From NCBI GenBank assembly GCA_020720085.1, contig DYPE01000015.1:1-36438 (forward strand): DNA of 36,438 bases. The letters run 5' to 3'. Shown in pieces: positions 26,891-36,200 of the stretch. Origin of the DNA: Dichelobacter nodosus (GTDB lineage Bacteria > Pseudomonadota > Gammaproteobacteria > Beggiatoales > Beggiatoaceae). Numbering within the stretch: the first letter of the stretch is position 1; the number at the start of each line of letters is the position of its first letter. A model generated the notes under the pieces. That model made no database searches, was not told the origin of the DNA, and was given only the letters and a program-made list of their open reading frames with translations. The translations under genes and the position numbers were made by a program.

Positions 26891-29274
26891 GCTGCCCCCT
26901 TTTTGTAGCCATTAAGCAGGCTTTCTGCCAATGCGCACAATTGGCCCTCCTGAAATTGTCCGGCCAAGGCCCGTGCATAGTGCGCGAATGGCCGTAACTC
27001 TGGCGTTTGCGCTTCCAACTGATTGACAAATTTAAGCACCCCAGCAATATCACCGCGCTGAGCTAAGGCATAAAACTCTTGGCGTTGTTCAAGTTCCAGC
27101 ACAGCGGCAGCGGCTTGCGCAGATTCCAATTCATTTTCATTGGGCACAGCATCCGCGTCTTCTGCGGCGCACACCCAGTGCAATGGCAGCAAATTGCCTA
27201 TGGCATCAAGCAGTTCGGGCAGTTGAATGGGTTTGGCAATAAACGCATTGGAGCCTGCGGCCAAGCTCAGTGCCTTGTCCTTATCAAACACGCTGGCTGA
27301 GGCCACCAACACGGGCAGTTGCGCCAGCGCAGGCAGCGCACGCATGGCCTGGATAAATTGTGGGCCATTCATGCGCGGCATGAATAAATCTAAAATAATC
27401 AAATCCGGCGGCGGCGGGGATTGCGCCTGCTTCAGCCCAGAATCGCCATCATCTGCGTCGTCCACCACAAAACCCAACGGTTCAAGCAACTGCCGCAACA
27501 CCTGGCGATTGTCCAATTTGTCATCGATCACCAGCACACGCAACGGGCCGCTGTCAGTATCTACTGGCATACGCTGGTAGCCAGTGACCCGTGCGGGCGG
27601 ATGAGACGCCACAGGCAGGTCTGCCACAGCCGGCAACACCAGGCTGAACCAAAAGCAACTGCCCTGGCCCACTGTGCTGCGTACATGCAGGGTGCCGCCC
27701 ATCATTTCTACCAGCCGTTGGGTGATGGCCAAACCCAAGCCTGTGCCTTCGGCTTTTTGCATGGCCGTGCCAGCCTGCTGGAAAGGTTGGAAAATTCGCT
27801 GCAAATCCTCGTTGGCAATGCCCATGCCCGTGTCTTCTACCGCAAAGCGCAAACGGGGTTCAGACCAGAGGTCTACGCCATTATCTGCCATGGTTTGGTA
27901 GCCCACTTTGAGCCGCACCTCACCGTGTTGCGTAAATTTCATGGCATTGCCGAGCAGATTGATTAAAATTTGGCGCAAACGCTTTTCATCCGCGTATAAG
28001 GCACGCGGCAGCGGCGGGAGTTCGGGCTTCTCGCACACAAAGGCGATGCCTTGCTGCTGCGCGCGCAGGCTAAATAGCTCGGTGATGCCGGTTAAAAAAT
28101 CCGCAAACCCAAACGCACTGGGAAATAACTCCGCCCGGCCTGCTTCGATTTTGGATAAATCCAAAATATCGTTGATCAGCGTGAGCAAATAATTGCCGCT
28201 ACGATAAATCACCTGCACGCCATGGCGTTGTTTGGTCGCCAACCCTGGGTCTTGCTCCAAAATTTGCGCGTAACCTAAAATGGCATTGAGCGGCGTGCGC
28301 AATTCGTGGCTCATGTTGGCCAAAAACGCGCTTTTGGCATGATTGGCACTTTCGGCCAATTCTTTGGCCTCGGCCAATTCACTGGATCGGCGTTGCAACG
28401 CCTCGTTCGTGGCCAGCGCTTCATCGCGCGATTCCTGCAATTCGGCTGTGCGCCGTTTGACCATATCTTCTAAATGCGCTCGATATTCAAACAATTGGCG
28501 CGTGCTCATTTCAATCTGGCCTAGCATTCGATTAAAGCCATCTACTAAGCGGCCCATTTCATCTTGCGATGGATAATGGGCGCGTAACGAATAGTCGCGG
28601 GTAACGCCAACTTCTTCAGCAATATCAAGCAAATGCAATACGGGTGCGGTTACTGCACGTTGAAAATGGGCGGCCAGGGCATAGGCCAGCAACAGGGAAA
28701 GCGCAAAAGAAAGCAGGGTAATTTTGGCCATGATGGCCAAGCGCTGGTAAAACTCTGCGAGATCAGCACGAATATATACCGAACCAACCAATTGATTGTC
28801 TATATGAATTTGCCGCAGCACATCCAAATGACCCTCCGCAAAGCTAAATACCCCCGCACTGGGCGGCATGGAAATGGCGGGACTGGCATTCATGGCGCGG
28901 CGAATATCTTCGTATTCCCCCAAGCGGCTATTGGTGTAGCGCCAGCGCGTTTCCTCGCGCACATCACTGCGGAAATAGCCTGTAAAGCGTTCCCCCTGGC
29001 TAGTAAAAATTTGGGTATGCACAATGTGCGGCTCTGCTTTCAACACATCCAAGCCACGCGCCACCGCCTCACGGTCTTGCACCATCAGCCCCGGCGCGCT
29101 GCTGATACCCACCAAATCAGCCAATACAAAGCCATCCCGTACCATCCCTTCGCGGAAATTCAGTAAATCATTGACCACGAAAGTGATGGTAATCAGCGTG
29201 GCCAACAGGCCGCCAGTCAGTACAATCAGCAGGCGCAATTTGTGTTGAATGGAAAGTTGTGTAAATTTAAACAT
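26884..29274 (-). CDS. Hybrid sensor histidine kinase/response regulator
   Basis: The 796-residue protein senses an unknown signal. Domains in order are TM1 (about 14-35), a periplasmic sensor (about 36-175) resembling CHASE8, TM2 (about 180-200) and HAMP (about 200-255). A coiled coil (about 255-310) leads to HisKA with His323 in SHELRTPLNAILGYA. The HATPase follows with N-box LINLLGNAMKFT and G-boxes VEDTGMGIA and GTGLGLAI. The receiver domain has Asp629 in LIILDLFMPRMNG and a lysine in FIAKPIQL. A C-terminal helical tail of about 95 residues follows. It overlaps the SAM hydrolase gene. No output regulator is adjacent. Confidence 0.92.
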   Translation of the reverse strand: MFKFTQLSIQHKLRLLIVLTGGLLATLITITFVVNDLLNFREGMVRDGFVLADLVGISSAPGLMVQDREAVARGLDVLKAEPHIVHTQIFTSQGERFTGYFRSDVREETRWRYTNSRLGEYEDIRRAMNASPAISMPPSAGVFSFAEGHLDVLRQIHIDNQLVGSVYIRADLAEFYQRLAIMAKITLLSFALSLLLAYALAAHFQRAVTAPVLHLLDIAEEVGVTRDYSLRAHYPSQDEMGRLVDGFNRMLGQIEMSTRQLFEYRAHLEDMVKRRTAELQESRDEALATNEALQRRSSELAEAKELAESANHAKSAFLANMSHELRTPLNAILGYAQILEQDPGLATKQRHGVQVIYRSGNYLLTLINDILDLSKIEAGRAELFPSAFGFADFLTGITELFSLRAQQQGIAFVCEKPELPPLPRALYADEKRLRQILINLLGNAMKFTQHGEVRLKVGYQTMADNGVDLWSEPRLRFAVEDTGMGIANEDLQRIFQPFQQAGTAMQKAEGTGLGLAITQRLVEMMGGTLHVRSTVGQGSCFWFSLVLPAVADLPVASHPPARVTGYQRMPVDTDSGPLRVLVIDDKLDNRQVLRQLLEPLGFVVDDADDGDSGLKQAQSPPPPDLIILDLFMPRMNGPQFIQAMRALPALAQLPVLVASASVFDKDKALSLAAGSNAFIAKPIQLPELLDAIGNLLPLHWVCAAEDADAVPNENELESAQAAAAVLELEQRQEFYALAQRGDIAGVLKFVNQLEAQTPELRPFAHYARALAGQFQEGQLCALAESLLNGYKKGAAC

Positions 29275-29399
29275 AAGCCAACTGGATTTTGCGCAAGGAA
29301 AATATCACTTTACCTGCAAACCGTAACGATTTGAATACAGATAAGCCTAACTGGCTGGTGGGCAACAAAATGTATGGCGGATTTGAAATCTCTGGCGTT

Positions 29400-30065
29400 T
29401 TACTGCCAAAACAGATTGAGTATCGCCAGGATCACCAATAGAATACCCGCGCTACGGCGCGTCCATGGCGAACGCGCGAAGCGCCAGAGCAGCCCGCCAA
29501 ATAGGGCAGTGGAAAATAGCGCGGGGAAGGTGCCTAGGCCAAAGGCAAACATATTCAGGGCACCTTGCCAAGGACTGGCGGTGGTGGCAGCCCACAGTAG
29601 CGCGGTGTATACCAAACCGCAGGGTAGCCAGCCCCAGATTAGGCCAAAGGCAAAGGCATGGACAAGGGTGCGCGGTGGCAGGAATTGACGGCCCAGCGGT
29701 TCTAGTCTGCGCCATAATGGTACGCCTATTTTTTCCACGTAGGCAAATTGCGGGAACCAGCCCGTGAGGTATAGGCCCATGCCAGCCATGAGTGCTGAGC
29801 TGATAAAAATAGGTATGGCGAGCGCCAGATGACTGGTGCTACCGGGCATGAGCGCACCTGTGCTGGCCAATGCGCCAGCAAGTGCGCCAGCAAAGGTGTA
29901 ACTGGTCAACCGTCCGCTGTTATAGGCGAGCACAAAATGCCAGGTACGCGCGTTGCCGCGCGCTACGCTGGCGGCGAGCGCGCCGCTGATGCCACCGCAC
30001 ATGCCTAGGCAGTGTGCGGTGGCAAATACGCCAGCCGTGAAGCTGAACAGTGGGGTGAGTTCCAT
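29400..30065 (-). CDS. TauE/SafE-type (COG2836-like) membrane protein
   Basis: The 221-residue protein has about six membrane helices and fits the sulfite exporter TauE/SafE family of the type found near cytochrome cbb3 assembly genes, also compared to DsbD/CcdA-like transporters. Motifs are HCLGMCGGISGAL (18-30, with Cys19 and Cys23) and GWLPCGLVYTALLWA (Cys149). A role in metal transport or redox across the membrane is plausible but unproven. Its GGAGG ribosome-binding site is part of a stable hairpin just after serC (30074-30092). It lies 27 bases downstream of serC. Confidence 0.82.
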   Translation of the reverse strand: MELTPLFSFTAGVFATAHCLGMCGGISGALAASVARGNARTWHFVLAYNSGRLTSYTFAGALAGALASTGALMPGSTSHLALAIPIFISSALMAGMGLYLTGWFPQFAYVEKIGVPLWRRLEPLGRQFLPPRTLVHAFAFGLIWGWLPCGLVYTALLWAATTASPWQGALNMFAFGLGTFPALFSTALFGGLLWRFARSPWTRRSAGILLVILAILNLFWQ

Positions 30066-30072
30066 TCTTAAG

Positions 30073-30092
30073 CCTCCGCGCGGAGCGCGGAG
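30073..30092 (-). promoter_or_regulatory. Hairpin that covers the ribosome-binding site of the TauE-like gene
   Basis: On the minus strand CTCCGCG (30086-30092) can pair with CGCGGAG (30074-30080) across a five-base loop. The 3' arm contains most of the GGAGG (30073-30077) that serves the ATG at 30065. The hairpin starts right after the serC stop codon, so terminating ribosomes could open it. Confidence 0.6.
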
Positions 30093-31172
30093 TTACCCGT
30101 GGCGGGCAGCAAAGTGTTGCATGAATTGAATCAACGTATCCACACCCGCTTCAGGCATGGCGTTGTATATGCTAGCGCGCATTCCGCCTACGGAACGATG
30201 GCCTTTGAGGGTAACCAGGCCCTGGGTTTTGGCTTCTTTGAGAAAAGATTCGTCCAATTCCGGGTTGCTGAGGGTAAATGGAATGTTCATCCAGGATCGG
30301 TAGCGCGGGTCAATGGGATTGTTATAAAACGGGTGGTTATCGATAGCAGTGTACAATTTTTGCGCTTTGCGTTGATTGCGCTCCGCCATGGCAACCAGCC
30401 CGCCTTGTTCTTTAAGCCAGGCAAAGACCAGTCCGGCGATGTACCAGGCATAGGTGGGTGGCGTGTTATACATGGATTCGTTGTCTGCGTGCGTTTTATA
30501 GTCAAACATCACTGGCGTGTTGGCGGGTGCATGGCCGAGTAAATCGTCGCGGATAATCACTAGGGTTAGCCCAGCTGGGCCGATGTTTTTTTGCGCACCT
30601 GCGTAAATCAGGCCAAAGCGGCTGATGTCAATGGGCCGCGACAATAGGGTGGAGGACATATCGGCCACCAACGCTACGTCGCCAGTGACAGGAATGTCTT
30701 GGAATTCTAAGCCGCCAATGGTTTCATTGGGGGTATAGTGTAGATATGCGGCCTGTGGATCGAGTTGCCATGTGCTAGGGTCAGGAATGGTGGTGAAGTT
30801 GTGCGCTTCCGCACTGGCAGCTACGCGCACGGCGCATATGCGCTTAGCCGCTTTTACTGCCTTTTTGGACCATTCACCCGTGACCAGGTAATCCGCACTG
30901 GCTTTACCGCGCAGCAGATTGAGCGGAATCATGTCGAATTGGCTGGATGCGCCGCCCTGTAAAAATAATACTTTATAATTTGCTGGAATGGCTAGCAATT
31001 CACGTAAATCAGCTTCTGCTTGGCTTGCTATGGCAGTAAATTCTTTGCCACGGTGACTCATCTCCATTACGCTCATGCCGCTGCCGTTCCAGTCTAGCAG
31101 TTCGTCGCGCGCATGTTGTAATACCGCTTCCGGCAGCATGGCTGGGCCAGCGCTAAAATTGTACACTCTCAT
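30093..31172 (-). CDS. serC: Phosphoserine aminotransferase
   Basis: SerC converts 3-phosphohydroxypyruvate to phosphoserine, and acts similarly in pyridoxal phosphate synthesis. The 359-residue protein starts VYNFSAGPAMLPEAVL, has the phosphate-binding FLQGGASSQFDMIPLNLL, the FGLIYAGAQKNIGPAGLTLV motif with the pyridoxal lysine near residue 195, and TYNTPPTYAWYI-like and GGMRASIYNAMP stretches. GAGGA lies seven bases before the ATG. It is about 100 bases downstream of fabF on the same strand. Confidence 0.97.
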   Translation of the reverse strand: MRVYNFSAGPAMLPEAVLQHARDELLDWNGSGMSVMEMSHRGKEFTAIASQAEADLRELLAIPANYKVLFLQGGASSQFDMIPLNLLRGKASADYLVTGEWSKKAVKAAKRICAVRVAASAEAHNFTTIPDPSTWQLDPQAAYLHYTPNETIGGLEFQDIPVTGDVALVADMSSTLLSRPIDISRFGLIYAGAQKNIGPAGLTLVIIRDDLLGHAPANTPVMFDYKTHADNESMYNTPPTYAWYIAGLVFAWLKEQGGLVAMAERNQRKAQKLYTAIDNHPFYNNPIDPRYRSWMNIPFTLSNPELDESFLKEAKTQGLVTLKGHRSVGGMRASIYNAMPEAGVDTLIQFMQHFAARHG

Positions 31173-31275
31173 TAAAAAATCCTCATTGGGTTAGTGGGGA
31201 ATGGGGTAAATGGCGTGGGTAGTGGTGGATTATCATGACGACCTATTCACCTACGCACCTCCCATGATGCGCCAT

Positions 31276-32535
31276 TTAATCACGCAATTTTTGGAAAATT
31301 AGCGTGCCGTTGGTGCCGCCAAAGCCAAACGAATTGCTCATTACAATTTCCAGTTTCTGTTCGCGCGCGGTGTGCGGCACGAAGTCTAAGTCGCATTCGT
31401 TGTCTGGGTCGTCTAAATTGATGGTGGGCGGTATGACTTGGTCGCGCAACGCAAGGACGCAAAATACCGCTTCTAAACTGCCAGCCGCGCCCAGCAAGTG
31501 GCCGGTCATGGATTTGCTAGAACTCATGGCCAAACGATGGGCATATTCGCCAAATACGCTTTTTACTGCGCGCACTTCGGCGAGGTCACCTGCGGACGTA
31601 GAAGTGCCGTGCGCATTAATATAGTCTATTTGTTCCGGCGCAATTGCTGCATCGCGCAAGGCATTTTTCATGCAACACGCCGCGCCTTCGCCATGGGTAG
31701 GCGGCGAAGTCATGTGGTATGCGTCGCCGCTCATGCCAAAGCCAGTCAGTTCAGCATAAATATTCGCGCCGCGTTGCCGTGCGTTGTCATAAGCTTCCAA
31801 CACCAGAACTGCCGCACCTTCACTGAGCACAAACCCATCACGCCCGCGATCCCAGGGACGGCTGGCCTTGGCGGGTTCGTCATTGCGCGTGGACAGCGCA
31901 CGCGCTGCGCCAAAACCACCCAAGCCCATCGGGCTGATGGGCATTTCCGCGCCACCCGCAATCATTACGTCCGCATCGCCATAAACAATCATGCGCGCCG
32001 CGTTGCCAATATTATGCGTGCCAGCCGCACACGCGGTAACAATGGCATAATTAGGGCCTTTGCAGCCATATAGAATCGATAAATTGCCAGCAATCATATT
32101 AATAATATTGCTGGGTACAAAAAAAGGGGAAATTTTTCTTGGGCCGCCTGCCAAATATTGATTGTGGCCTTGTTCTATGCCGTATAGACCGCCAATACCG
32201 GAGCCAATGGCAATGCCCACGCGCTCGGCGTTGGCGTCGTGGATTTCAAATCCCGCGTCTTGTATGGCTTCAGCAGCAGCGGCAATGCCGTAATGAATAA
32301 AAGGATCCATTTTTTTAGCTTCCTTATTATTCAAATAACGACTGATGTCAAAATTTTTTACTGTACCGCCAAACTGTGTGGCAAATTGGCTGACATCAAA
32401 TGCAGTAATCAGGTTTATGCCACTGATACCTGACAATAAATTTTGCCAGGCAGCGGGCGCGGAATTGCCTAACGGGCAAACGGCCCCTACACCGGTTACG
32501 ACTACTCTGCGTTTATGCACTATGGTTTGTGTCAC
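31276..32535 (-). CDS. fabF: 3-oxoacyl-ACP synthase II
   Basis: FabF condenses malonyl-ACP with acyl-ACP in fatty-acid elongation. The 419-residue protein (413 in E. coli) has the catalytic triad: Cys169 in [14 protein letters not shown], a histidine in [11 protein letters not shown], and a histidine in [14 protein letters not shown]. The [11 protein letters not shown] ending is typical. The GTG at 32535 is chosen: AGGAG lies six bases upstream, and the protein begins [15 protein letters not shown]. It lies about 260 bases downstream of acpP with two hairpins between them. Confidence 0.97.
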   Translation of the reverse strand: MTQTIVHKRRVVVTGVGAVCPLGNSAPAAWQNLLSGISGINLITAFDVSQFATQFGGTVKNFDISRYLNNKEAKKMDPFIHYGIAAAAEAIQDAGFEIHDANAERVGIAIGSGIGGLYGIEQGHNQYLAGGPRKISPFFVPSNIINMIAGNLSILYGCKGPNYAIVTACAAGTHNIGNAARMIVYGDADVMIAGGAEMPISPMGLGGFGAARALSTRNDEPAKASRPWDRGRDGFVLSEGAAVLVLEAYDNARQRGANIYAELTGFGMSGDAYHMTSPPTHGEGAACCMKNALRDAAIAPEQIDYINAHGTSTSAGDLAEVRAVKSVFGEYAHRLAMSSSKSMTGHLLGAAGSLEAVFCVLALRDQVIPPTINLDDPDNECDLDFVPHTAREQKLEIVMSNSFGFGGTNGTLIFQKLRD

Positions 32536-32727
32536 ACTCTTCTCCTGCAAATCCCGCCGCAATGGAGGTAGCGCCGAACCAGGCGTGTTGGTTCACGCCG
32601 TATTTGCTAGTTTCAGCACTATGGGCGGGCGGAAATGCTGTATGCATCTGTTTTATCCAAAAATTTGGCATAACAGAATTGCGATACCTAATATTCCGCA
32701 TAATCTTTAATTCATTACGTTGCACAA

Positions 32728-32787
32728 GGCCGGAATACCCGGCCATGTGCGTAACCAATGCCGGGATGGTGGGTAACCAACCCGGCA
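32728..32787 (-). promoter_or_regulatory. Paired hairpins between acpP and fabF
   Basis: Two GC-rich stems lie between the acpP stop and fabF: 32759-32769 with 32777-32787 (one mismatch), and GGCCGG/CCGGCC at 32728-32744. Neither is followed by a proper T-run in the minus direction, so they look more like partial attenuators or RNA-stabilising structures than full terminators. Confidence 0.5.
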
Positions 32788-32793
32788 AAAAAA

Positions 32794-33042
32794 TCAATTT
32801 GCTTTTAGATGTTCTTTAACATAATTAATTGCTTGTTTTACCGTGGTAATACTTTCCGCGTCAGTGTCTGGAATTTCACAGCCAAATTCTTCTTCTAGCG
32901 CCATAACTAATTCTACGGTGTCTAGGGAGTCGGCACCTAGGTCTTCAACAAAGGATGCATCGTTGGTAACCGCATTTTCTTGCACGTCCAGTTGTTCCAT
33001 TACAATTTTACGAACACGCTCTTCAAGTTCAGCGTCAGTCAT
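32794..33042 (-). CDS. acpP: Acyl carrier protein
   Basis: ACP carries growing acyl chains on a 4'-phosphopantetheine arm. The 82-residue acidic protein has the attachment Ser39 in [15 protein letters not shown]. The ATG at 33042 is preceded by GGAGG about nine bases upstream; an in-frame start at 33108 would add 22 unrelated residues. It lies upstream of fabF, as in E. coli, but fabG, fabD and fabH do not precede it. Confidence 0.98.
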   Translation of the reverse strand: MTDAELEERVRKIVMEQLDVQENAVTNDASFVEDLGADSLDTVELVMALEEEFGCEIPDTDAESITTVKQAINYVKEHLKAN

Positions 33043-33620
33043 ACAAAAATATCCTCCAGGATAGGTTATCAAATTGGCGCATCTGCGCCAGGGACAGGTG
33101 AATCGCAAGCCAGGTAGGTTGCGCTAACATCATGAAAATTCATGATGGCATAACCTTAGACTAAAAGCAAAATGCCATAACAAGCCATCTTGCCAAATGA
33201 TGATTGTAGCTGTGATTGAATAAACGCATCAACCACGCCTTGCGTAACATATTGTTTATTAAGTTGTATTTGTATTTTTGGCGGCCAGGGTTTAAACACA
33301 TACCCTTTTTACATAATCAATGCTGTAAATTGATAATTTTATATTTTTTAGTGATGAATAATAATAGAGGGGGTTAACAGTGGGGAAAAGTCATAAAATT
33401 AATTTTTTATCAATAGGTTAATTGATGTATGACATAATGGATAACTCAGTATGTATAGGATCGTTTTTCCGCGCTAGGCTGGCATACTGCAACAGTATGC
33501 GGTAGGCATGGGAAAAATGACGCATTGCTTGCTATGAATGCCCGGGTTATGTACGGGTTATCCACGCCGTTATACCTGAATCGCATATTTTGGTTTTTGG
33601 TAAGGGCTATGCTGAAATTC
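33043..33620. promoter_or_regulatory. Non-coding region upstream of acpP
   Basis: No gene is supported here. The stretch 33290-33440 is markedly A/T-rich and may include the acpP promoter. One DnaA-box-like word (TTATCCACG, 33558-33566) is present, but alone it does not suggest an origin. Short open frames have no recognisable features. Confidence 0.4.
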
Positions 33621-33815
33621 AGAAGCTGTTGGTAAAATTGCAAGTCATTGATTTTCCGTTCCCTGAGCCTTGTGCTGAGCCTGTCGAAGCATTGTCGAAG
33701 GGCACGGAAAATCAATAACTTGTAATCACCAAACCGCGCACCCTTCGACAGAGCTTCAGGGCATCGCTTCGACAGGCTCTCAGTGAGCAGTTTGGTGATT
33801 TTACCAACAGCTTCT
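33621..33815. repeat. Three-way-junction repeat element (195 bp)
   Basis: Outer arms 33621-33637 and 33799-33815 (AGAAGCTGTTGGTAAAA) are a perfect 17-bp inverted repeat. Inside are two side-by-side stems: 33641-33659 with 33704-33722 (18 of 19), and 33724-33734 with 33790-33800 (11 of 11). The loops carry CCTGAGCCTGTCGAAG-type words in both orientations. The single strand can fold as a three-armed structure. No transposase is present. Confidence 0.8.
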
Positions 33816-34077
33816 CAGTTATTCCCGGTCGAAATCACATAACACATTGATACTAAATGCATATTATAATGTTGGTACGTGCTAAGCCTCAAAAATATAT
33901 CATTATTTATCAATGGGTTACGATGCGGTCGGGAATATCCGCCCTTTCGCGGGTTAATTTTCGGCTTGGAAACCCACATTTTTTTCGTGAAACTGAAGGG
34001 AAAGCCTCATGTTTCTAGGCAAAGTTGCTTGCGGCTAATGGGGCGTTCTTTGAAACCAGTCAGGTCTATTTTACCAC
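33816..34077. other. Intergenic region downstream of the SLOG-like pseudogene
   Basis: About 260 bases with no recognisable gene on either strand. The plus-strand open frame across 33879-34259 is antisense to the pseudogene's 3' end and has no family resemblance. Confidence 0.4.
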
Positions 34078-35803
34078 TTACACTTTCGGCAAATTCACCG
34101 GTCTTTCGCGGTGCAATAACAACCAATCACTGTTTTCCTCCAACGCCGCCTTACCCAATTCCAACAAAATTCTGCGCTGCGCGGTTTCGTCTAACTGTTT
34201 GTTACGCAAAGCCGCCGCCGCACGTTCAAACAAGGTCGCCATTTGCTAATAACGCTTAAAATGCGCGTCAAAACCGGCTTTTTCCATGTAGCCGTCCAAC
34301 GCCGCACCGACAGCGGGCAAAAACACCATCAACACAATCAAGCCGCTGTGCAGGGCGTGGTGGTGATGAATACTGTCAGGCGCGAGCCAGCCCCAAAAAA
34401 ACACCCCGGCAGTCAAGCCCAAACCCAGCATGAACAATGTCCCGGCTATCGCCCCTAAACCGTGCATCCGTCGGTGATTATCCAAACTGCGACGCTTGAA
34501 GTATTTGGTTTGTTTATCAATCCAATCATCCAATACCAGCTCAATGCTGTGCTGATCATGCACCCAATTATGCGTACTCAACGCCCGCACCGCACTGCGT
34601 ATCCATTCCAACTCGTTGCGGTACTTGCGCTGATAAAAATCCGCCACTGATTCGCTTAAACCGCCCAATTGCCAAAACATCTGCACCCGCAAAGCCGCGA
34701 TATTGCAAGTATTTATCGTGAATTTGCCGCGCACTTGCCCAGCGATACACCGCATAGCCAAAGCTGAATAAAACAAAATACACACCCAACAGCCAGTTAG
34801 GATATTCGCCACTGTGCAGCCAAGGCGGATGCGCGTACAGTTCAATTGCCAACACCATCAAGCCGCCGATAATAAAAATCCAGCGCATCGCCTGTTCAGT
34901 AGGGCGGTGATTATGAACCGAAAGAAAACTGGCAAGCTCATAAATCCGCGCCATTTTCTGAAACGGCTTAGACAGATTACCCGTTTCAAACTTAGCCTTT
35001 TTGAACATCTTACCTTTATCAAAATGAATCTCGCCGTGTTGCGCCTGATACTCTTCGACATCGCGGTTAAATTCATCCGTTTGACGAAACGCTGCCGAGT
35101 GCAAATCCCGCAAATCGCGTGATGGCGTACCTTGTTCGGGTTCGGGGCTGAGAATATGAATATTGCCCGCATCAATAAAGCGTTGCGGATCATTATCACG
35201 CGACACTTTGATATGACACACCTTACCCGTATCCACAAAATCCAGGGGATTCACTGGTGCTTTATACGCCTCTGGCAATTCTTTCATCGTGCCGGTCAAA
35301 CGAAACTGAATCACCTCATACGTGCTGCCCGGATTGGGCTGCTTACGCCCATCCCACAACGCCAACAAAACGTGACAATGCCGCGCCACATACGCACCGA
35401 CCAGCGTATATTGCGCAAACCGTGCTGGGCTTTTTTTCACCTCTGAACCCGTTTGCAATTGCGGCAAACTGAAAACATCCGCTTGCGCAAGCAACTCATC
35501 AAACTCCTTCAGACTGTCCTCAGTTTTGAAATCGTGGCGATAATCCTCCAACGCAAACGGCAAGGGCGCGACCAACTGCACCCCCTCTTCCAATTCCAAC
35601 GCCACCTGTGCCACCAAGCGATCCGCGCCCTCTGCCAACGGCGACAACAGTTTCAGCGGCGTATGCGGATACGCCTCGCGCAAACTGCCAATGACCTCTT
35701 TTAAGCGAGTACGGATCAGCGCAAACTCATCAGGATGCAGGTTACGGTGTCCCGTCACCCCTAAAACCAAGGGGATTTTTTCGATTTTTTCTTCAATAGG
35801 CAT
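34078..35803 (-). pseudogene. Broken SLOG domain / multi-TM (SLATT-like) membrane protein
   Basis: The minus strand encodes one protein cut by two lesions. The N-terminal part (from the ATG at 35803, AAGGAG upstream) has a SLOG-like nucleotide-binding fold: LVLGVTGHRNL, then LLSPLAEGADRLVA and a LPFALEDYRHDF stretch. TM segments follow (MRWIFIIGGLMVLAIELYA, LLGVYFVLFSFGYAVYRWA). Near 34690-34705 the frame shifts at KYLQY and resumes as AALRVQMFWQLGGLSES, with a second TM pair. A TAG at 34246-34248 interrupts KRY/QMATLFERAAAAL; the tail then runs in frame to a TAA at 34078, ending ENSDWLLLHRERP, typical of SLATT-like proteins. Intact relatives are predicted nucleotide-sensing conflict effectors. 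Family assignment is tentative. Confidence 0.7.
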
Positions 35804-35838
35804 GATATCAACTCCTTACAGGTTGCAAATCTCTCGTT

Positions 35839-36097
35839 CCCACGCTCCAGCGTCACTGCCATTAAGTTAAGCCCCGAAGGGGCGAAATCAATATAGCCCA
35901 GGGCGAAGCCCTGGGCATGGCGCGTCCCCAAATTCAGCCCTGAAAGGGCGAAATAAAATCTGGGACGCACTCTATTTCGCCCTTTCAGGGCTTAGCCGAA
36001 CACAATCCGCTTACCCAGGGCGTTGCCCTGGGCTATATGGATTACGCCCTTTCAGGGCTTCAGCCTTAACTTAATGGCAGTGACGCTCCAGCGTGGG
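35839..36097. repeat. Multi-hairpin palindromic repeat element (259 bp)
   Basis: Outer arms 35839-35871 and 36065-36097 are 33-bp inverted repeats differing only in the central CC/GG of CGCTCCAGCG. Inside is a perfect 20-bp inverted repeat (35936-35955 with 35973-35992). Several tight hairpins have three-base loops: GCCCAGGGC-GAA-GCCCTGGGC (35896-35916), GCCCT-GAA-AGGGC (35937-35949), CCCAGGGC-GTT-GCCCTGGG (36014-36032), GCCCT-TTC-AGGGC (36046-36058) and GCCCC-GAA-GGGGC (35871-35883). It separates the SLOG-like pseudogene from the toxin-antitoxin pair and cuts the toxin gene. Confidence 0.85.
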
Positions 36098-36200
36098 CTT
36101 GCGCCAGGCGCGTTAATTCTTCATCAATCTTGCGCCGATACTTTGCCAAGCCTTCAAAGCGGGCAATCCAGATTGACGAATCAACATAGGCAAGCTTCAT
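36066..36200 (-). pseudogene. PIN-domain toxin, truncated by repeat insertion
   Basis: From an ATG at 36200 (overlapping the antitoxin stop as ATGA) the frame reads MKLAYVDSSIWIARFEGL, then a helical stretch to LTRLAQAHAG, and stops at 36066. This matches the first 35 or so residues of PIN-domain (VapC-like) ribonuclease toxins, including the first catalytic Asp7. From base 36097 onward the coding sequence is the arm of the 259-bp repeat, so the remaining two-thirds of the PIN domain and its other acidic residues are gone. It should be inactive. Confidence 0.75.

Noticed and set aside
33558-33566. DnaA-box-like word as sign of an origin
   Set aside because: A single 8-of-9 match without a cluster, dnaA, dnaN or gidA nearby is not evidence of an origin.
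33879-34259. 126-residue plus-strand open frame
   Set aside because: It is partly antisense to the 3' end of the SLOG-like pseudogene and shows no domain features.
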